From: Rikenellaceae bacterium
Lineage (GTDB): Bacteria > Bacteroidota > Bacteroidia > Bacteroidales > UBA932
Reading direction: 5' to 3'
DNA: 8,583 bases
NCBI GenBank assembly: GCA_900769885.1
Contig: CAAGIG010000035.1
Span: 1-8,583 of the forward strand
Below are positions 5,353 through 8,583 of the stretch, piece by piece; position 1 is the first letter of the stretch, and each line of letters begins with the position of its first letter. The notes beneath the pieces were generated by a model. The model had not been told where the DNA came from. It was given only the letters and a program-made list of their open reading frames with translations, and made no database searches. A program made the translations under genes and the position numbers.

Positions 5353-7677
5353 ATGACTTCTCTAGTGAGATATATTAAGACTTTGACTCTTTTGTGGGGG
5401 GTGTTGCTTTTGTCGGCGGAGGTTTGCTCTGCTCAATCAGAAAAAGTTTTTTCGATTGCGGAGTTTGTTCAGGATCCTTTTGATTTGTCTGGTCGTGGAG
5501 ATACGACTAAGATGGTTGATGGGAGTGGGTATTTGTACTCTATTGTGAAGGTTAGTAGTGATGATCCTGAGGATAAGTTGTCGGATTATCGTTTTGATTT
5601 TGGAATGCTTAAATCGATTGTGAAGGTGGTGGATGGGGAGCTGTGGGTTTATGTTCAGAAGAATGCCAAGCAGGTGAGTGTGAGTCGTCAAGGTTATAAG
5701 ACTGTTCATCGTTTTGATCTCGGATATACTTTGGAGTCGGGGGCTGTTTATCGGATGAAAATTTCGGTGAAGAAGGAGGCTGTTGGAAAGGCTATGCTTC
5801 AGTTTAAGATAACTCCTGCCAAAAGCGGTATTGCGATTATGTATACCAATGCGTCGGGCAAGGAGGGTTTGTTTGGAATTACTGATGATAGTGGATCGGC
5901 TGTAAAATATCTGGAGTTAGGCACTTATACATATAAGGTAGTGGCCGATATGTATCATCCTTCTGAAGGGTATATCTCTTTGAAAACCAGGAATGAGGTG
6001 TTTGTAGAAGATGTTGTGCTCAGGGCAAATTATGCAGAGGTGGAATTGGTAACATCTTCCGGAGTTGATATTTTTATAGATGGTCAGAGTGTAGGAAAAT
6101 CTTCCTGGAGTGGTGCTTTGAATCCTGGAAATTATACTGTGGAGTGCAGGTTGGCAAATCATAAAACCACGACACGAATTATTGAGGTTAAAGATGGGGA
6201 GAAGTACAAGTTCCATCTTGACTCTCCGGTACCTATTGTGGGAACTTTGATTCTTACTTCTACCCCTTTAGGGGCTGCTGTTCAAATTGATGGTAAGTAT
6301 TTGGGAGTGACCCCTTTGGTTTTGGATAATTTGCTGATTGGGGCTCATACTATTGAAATTTCACATAGTAATTATACGACCAAGACAAAAACTGTTGTAG
6401 TGAAAGAGGGTGAGGGTCTTGAGGAAAATATTGTATTGGAGAAAGTTGCTTCCCAAAGTAATAATGCCATTGTGGGAGGTGGCTCTCAGGCAAACTCTTC
6501 AGGGAATGGTCCTGAATATGTCGATTTGGGATTGCCGAGTGGTCTTAAATGGGCAACTTGTAATCTTGGTGCAAGTTCTCCTGAGGAATTAGGGGACTAT
6601 TTTGCTTGGGGTGAGACATCGAAGAAGAGTGACTATAGGCAGAGCAATTGTTTGACATTTGGTAAGAGTATTTCAGATTTCTCCGGGGATTTGAAATATG
6701 ATGCGGCGAGGAAAATATTAGGATCGGGTTGGAGAATACCTACTAAATCTGATTTTCAGGAACTTATTGATATGTGTAAATGGAAATGGGTCAGTGTTAA
6801 TGGGGTAAACGGATATAAAGTGACCGGACCTAATGGAAATTCAATTTTCTTACCTGCGGCGGGAAGTCGTGACGGTACGACATTTTATCGGAAATATAGT
6901 GATGGTTACTATCGAAGTTCTACTCCAAAGGGGACAGAGTCTTGTTATACACTCAATTTTTCAAGTGGTAATAAACAGTTTTATACAGGTTGGCGCTATT
7001 ATGGCCATAGTGTCCGTGCGGTATATGAAGGTGGTGCTAAGTCGCAATCTGAAACTGAGATAAATGATATGGTTGATAGGGCGTTAGCAACTGTTAATAA
7101 CCAACCATCTTCGTCAGCTTCTGGCTCAAAATCCAGAACAATCAATGGTCACGAATATGTTGATTTGGGTTTGCCAAGTGGATTGAAATGGGCTACTTGT
7201 AATGTTGGAGCATCATCATCGGAGGGTAATGGGAATTATTATGCCTGGGGAGAGATTGAAATAAAGAGTGAGTACTATGATTCCAAAACAGACGGTAAGT
7301 CGATGCAAGATATTTCGGGAAATTCAACATACGATGTAGCTCGTGCAAAATGGGGCGGCAGTTGGCGTTTGCCGACCAAAGAGGAATTCAGTGAATTAAG
7401 ACAGAAATGCAAATGGCAGTGGACTACTCAAAATGGCAAGAAGGGATATAAGGTTACAGGACCAAATGGTAACAGTATCTTTTTGCCGGCAGCCGGTTGT
7501 TACAACGGGAGGTTTGGACTTATTTCAGTGGGACAATGGGGGTACTACTGGAGTTCTACTCCTTATAATCATAATAATGGTACAGAAGCATATAGCTTGA
7601 CCATTGCAACGAATAGCCTCAATCTCTTTTATAGCAACAGGTATCTTGGGTTAAGTGTGCGGCCTGTTTCAAAATAA
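5353..7677 (+). CDS. Secreted PEGA-domain protein with two C-terminal FISUMP-type domains
   Basis: The 774-residue product starts with a signal peptide (KT before a hydrophobic run at 11-21, likely cut after CSA at 25-27); no good lipobox precedes the cysteine, so it is probably released into the periplasm or outside. Residues about 30-150 form an N-terminal domain seen with PEGA regions in Bacteroidales. Two PEGA-like beta repeats follow at about 226-288 (DIFIDGQSVGKS) and 297-363 (GAAVQIDGKYLGVTPL). Two copies of the FISUMP-type domain (TIGR02145-like) lie at 388-559 and 601-773, each with EYVDLGLPSGLKWATCN near the start and a GYKVTGPNGNSIFLPAAG block, separated by a Ser-rich linker (560-598). 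No type IX secretion tail is seen. Function is unknown; relatives are thought to be surface or envelope proteins. It begins 57 bp after the previous gene with little sign of a strong promoter, so it may be read from its own start or by read-through. Confidence 0.8.
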   Translation: MTSLVRYIKTLTLLWGVLLLSAEVCSAQSEKVFSIAEFVQDPFDLSGRGDTTKMVDGSGYLYSIVKVSSDDPEDKLSDYRFDFGMLKSIVKVVDGELWVYVQKNAKQVSVSRQGYKTVHRFDLGYTLESGAVYRMKISVKKEAVGKAMLQFKITPAKSGIAIMYTNASGKEGLFGITDDSGSAVKYLELGTYTYKVVADMYHPSEGYISLKTRNEVFVEDVVLRANYAEVELVTSSGVDIFIDGQSVGKSSWSGALNPGNYTVECRLANHKTTTRIIEVKDGEKYKFHLDSPVPIVGTLILTSTPLGAAVQIDGKYLGVTPLVLDNLLIGAHTIEISHSNYTTKTKTVVVKEGEGLEENIVLEKVASQSNNAIVGGGSQANSSGNGPEYVDLGLPSGLKWATCNLGASSPEELGDYFAWGETSKKSDYRQSNCLTFGKSISDFSGDLKYDAARKILGSGWRIPTKSDFQELIDMCKWKWVSVNGVNGYKVTGPNGNSIFLPAAGSRDGTTFYRKYSDGYYRSSTPKGTESCYTLNFSSGNKQFYTGWRYYGHSVRAVYEGGAKSQSETEINDMVDRALATVNNQPSSSASGSKSRTINGHEYVDLGLPSGLKWATCNVGASSSEGNGNYYAWGEIEIKSEYYDSKTDGKSMQDISGNSTYDVARAKWGGSWRLPTKEEFSELRQKCKWQWTTQNGKKGYKVTGPNGNSIFLPAAGCYNGRFGLISVGQWGYYWSSTPYNHNNGTEAYSLTIATNSLNLFYSNRYLGLSVRPVSK
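6514..7674 (+). repeat. Internal tandem duplication encoding two FISUMP-type domains
   Basis: Positions 6514-7029 and 7153-7674 encode the two homologous C-terminal domains. They share several identical protein blocks but differ clearly at the DNA level, so the duplication is old. A linker of about 120 bp, rich in serine codons, separates them. Confidence 0.8.
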
Positions 7678-7744
7678 TGTTGTTTCGGGCTCTATCTTAC
7701 GATTGAGTGTTAGAGTTATTGAATGTTATCTGTTTCAGGATTTA

Positions 7745-7784
7745 ACCATTGAGCGAAAAAATGCCTGTTTTATTGCTCAACGGT
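7745..7784. repeat. Palindromic repeat copy A (TTGAGC/GCTCAA)
   Basis: ACCATTGAGC at 7745-7754 pairs with GCTCAACGGT at 7775-7784 in 9 of 10 positions, and A-rich and T-rich flanks extend the stem inward. It lies 68 bp downstream of the PEGA/FISUMP gene. No T-run follows, so it is not a classical terminator. The element recurs 72 bp downstream. Confidence 0.65.
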
Positions 7785-7816
7785 GCTTAAATCGGTATAA
7801 AATCGATAAATTCTGT

Positions 7817-7852
7817 ACCATTGAGCGAAGAATGGAGGATGTTTTTGCTCAA
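7817..7852. repeat. Palindromic repeat copy B (TTGAGC/GCTCAA)
   Basis: The left arm ACCATTGAGCGAA repeats that of copy A exactly 72 bp on, and GCTCAA at 7847-7852 closes a 6-bp core stem around a T-rich right side. The right flank is not complementary here, so the hairpin is weaker than in copy A. Two copies in direct orientation suggest a repeated intergenic module. Confidence 0.6.
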
Positions 7853-7883
7853 CTGAACAACTATTGGCGTCGGCCATTTGGGC

Positions 7884-7956
7884 GCCACTCGGAATTGGTG
7901 CTCACTAAACGCTCCGCTTAAACGTTCGCACGCAATTCCGTGTGGCTTTTGATTTT
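7884..7956 (+). terminator. Long inverted repeat followed by T-rich tract, probable intrinsic terminator or dispersed repeat
   Basis: GCCACTCGGAATTG at 7884-7897 is complementary to CAATTCCGTGTGGC at 7933-7946 in 13 of 14 positions. The stem continues inward as GTGC (7898-7901) with GCAC (7928-7931) past a single bulged base. The 26-base loop has a further small AACG/CGTT stem. The right arm runs straight into TTTTGATTTT, which is what a rho-independent terminator needs, so it may end transcription of the PEGA/FISUMP gene about 270 bp downstream of its stop. The large stem and loop are unusual for a plain terminator, and it may be part of a mobile intergenic repeat. Confidence 0.5.
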
Positions 7957-8112
7957 ACCTTTTTCTGTAGAGACAGTTTTGTCGTTATTTGGAAATGGTT
8001 ATTATTTGCAACATCCTTTCCGGGGTTTTCGCAAGGTTGATTTACGGCTTTGTTCTCTGATAATCTTTTATGACTCGCCTCTATGTCACAAGTTTAAATA
8101 TACCCCATTAAC
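7957..8112. other. Intergenic stretch without recognisable gene
   Basis: The short open frames here show no family resemblance, no ribosome-binding context and no sensible composition. No RNA gene or promoter is recognised. It separates the terminator-like inverted repeat from the 74-bp tandem units. Confidence 0.6.
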
Positions 8113-8334
8113 GCTGCCGGGCAGGTGATGTTGTTATAATGGCTTTTAAAATGGGTTAGTGCACGGTCGTGTTGTCTAATTTGTTTGCTGCCGGGCAGTG
8201 AACATTGCTGGAGTGGCGTATAATGTGGGTTGGCGCACGTTAGCGTAGTAGATTTTGGTGACTGACGGGCAGTGATTTGCATCATAGTGCGTTCTGAGAA
8301 GTGTGTGTGCACAGCAGCGTAGTCTGTATTATTC
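8113..8334. repeat. Three degenerate tandem units with exact 74-bp period
   Basis: Units begin at 8113, 8187 and 8261. The first two start with GCTGCCGGGCAG and the third with ACTGACGGGCAG. The core CTGCCGGGCAG is a perfect 5+1+5 hairpin in units 1 and 2 and has one mismatch in unit 3. A second landmark, GTGCAC or GCGCAC, sits at the same offset in every unit (8159, 8233, 8307), and units 2 and 3 share GCGTAGT. The rest is diverged. 74 is not a multiple of 3, so a coding repeat is unlikely. Confidence 0.65.
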
Positions 8335-8465
8335 GATGAGGAACGGTGGATAGTTTGGGGATGGCTTTTGATTTGAGTCTGTACTCGGCTGTAAATTTCT
8401 AGTATTTTATTAGTGGCTTAGTCTGTTTACTGGAATGTTCTGGCAAAAACACCTGGCTCGCAAAT
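8335..8465. other. Intergenic stretch between tandem units and IS end, no gene seen
   Basis: No convincing gene or RNA is visible here. The start could be a decayed fourth 74-bp unit, but the similarity is too weak to call. Confidence 0.5.
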
Positions 8466-8583
8466 TGATGTGACCCCCAAAAGTTGGACGGTTTAACATT
8501 ATTAAGAGGCGGACTTTGATTGGAATAGAGCTCGGTATTGTACCGGGCTCATTCCTTTTAGCCTCAGTTTGATTCTATCATTA
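8466..8583 (-). mobile_element. IS3-family insertion sequence, transposase-distal end, truncated by window edge
   Basis: TGATGTGACCCCCAAAAG near 8466 resembles the terminal inverted repeat of Bacteroidetes IS3-family elements, which typically carry TGACCCC(C/A)AAAAGTTGGAC close to the end. It is followed within about 40 bp by the C-terminal end of an IS3-type transposase on the minus strand. The exact outer boundary (8466 or a few bases either side) and the target duplication cannot be set without the other end. Confidence 0.75.
8502..8583 (-). CDS. IS3-family transposase (OrfB), C-terminal fragment cut by window edge
   Basis: Read on the minus strand from the window edge to the TAA at 8504-8502, the 26 residues include NDRIKLRLKGMSPVQYR followed by ALFQS, which matches the characteristic C-terminus of IS3-group DDE transposases (YNNxRIKxxLKGxSPVxYR). 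The catalytic core lies beyond the window. The stop codon falls 36 bp inside the presumed element end, as usual in this group. Whether the element is intact cannot be judged. Confidence 0.85.
   Translation of the reverse strand, partial: NDRIKLRLKGMSPVQYRALFQSKSAS

Noticed and set aside
5353..5433. Lipoprotein signal peptide for the PEGA/FISUMP protein
   Set aside because: The cysteine at residue 25 is preceded by SAEV, which does not fit the lipobox; an ordinary signal peptidase I site after CSA fits better.
7655..7921. 88-codon open frame overlapping the end of the PEGA/FISUMP gene
   Set aside because: It runs through both palindromic repeats and into the long inverted repeat; its composition is not protein-like and it is likely spurious.
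7940..8128. 62-codon open frame in the intergenic region
   Set aside because: It starts inside the inverted-repeat arm, has no ribosome-binding context and shows no recognisable domain.
8094..8312. Minus-strand 72-codon open frame across the 74-bp units
   Set aside because: The unit length is not a multiple of three, so the repeats do not repeat in protein; the frame is an accident of composition.
8113..8334. CRISPR array
   Set aside because: Only three units, with no long identical repeat and no constant spacer length; the conserved head is about 12 bases. No cas gene is present.
8113..8334. Tandem tRNA genes suggested by the 74-base unit length
   Set aside because: No T-loop GTTCRA motif, anticodon stem or CCA end could be placed in any unit.

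Overview
The window looks like a chromosomal segment of a Bacteroidetes bacterium, probably order Bacteroidales. Three things point there: moderately AT-rich DNA with few Shine-Dalgarno sites, two divergent promoter-like boxes that match the Bacteroides -7 consensus TAnnTTTG, and a secreted protein with PEGA and paired FISUMP-type domains of a kind common in gut Bacteroidales. The genus cannot be fixed from the sequence alone.

Layout. Positions 1-566 (minus strand) hold the N-terminal third of an ADP-forming acyl/acetyl-CoA synthetase, cut by the window edge. A 162-bp divergent intergenic region (567-728) carries a promoter-like box for each direction and an imperfect palindrome between them. 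From 729 to 5295 runs a tight plus-strand cluster of five genes (spacers of 6, 2 and 4 bp, then a 35-bp overlap): an MTA/SAH-type deaminase, a purine nucleoside phosphorylase, methylthioribose-1-phosphate isomerase (MtnA), a HAD-family phosphatase and a YycJ/WalJ-like metallo-beta-lactamase-fold protein. After 57 bp comes a 774-residue secreted PEGA/FISUMP protein (5353-7677). The remaining 0.8 kb has no convincing gene. It carries two TTGAGC/GCTCAA palindromes 72 bp apart, a long terminator-like inverted repeat and three degenerate 74-bp tandem units. The window ends inside an IS3-family insertion sequence whose transposase reads toward the window on the minus strand.

How the genes fit together. 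The first three operon genes spell a deamination route for 5'-methylthioadenosine (or 5'-deoxyadenosine): deamination to the inosine analogue, phosphorolysis to hypoxanthine plus the 5-modified ribose 1-phosphate, and isomerisation to the ribulose 1-phosphate. The phosphorylase supports this, because the histidine that contacts the ribose 5'-OH in human PNP is replaced by glycine at the matching spacing. The co-transcribed HAD protein is then a candidate for acting on a sugar phosphate of this route. No MtnB, MtnW/X, MtnD, MtnK or aldolase gene is visible, so the fate of the ribulose phosphate is open. The pathway logic is inferred from families and gene order.
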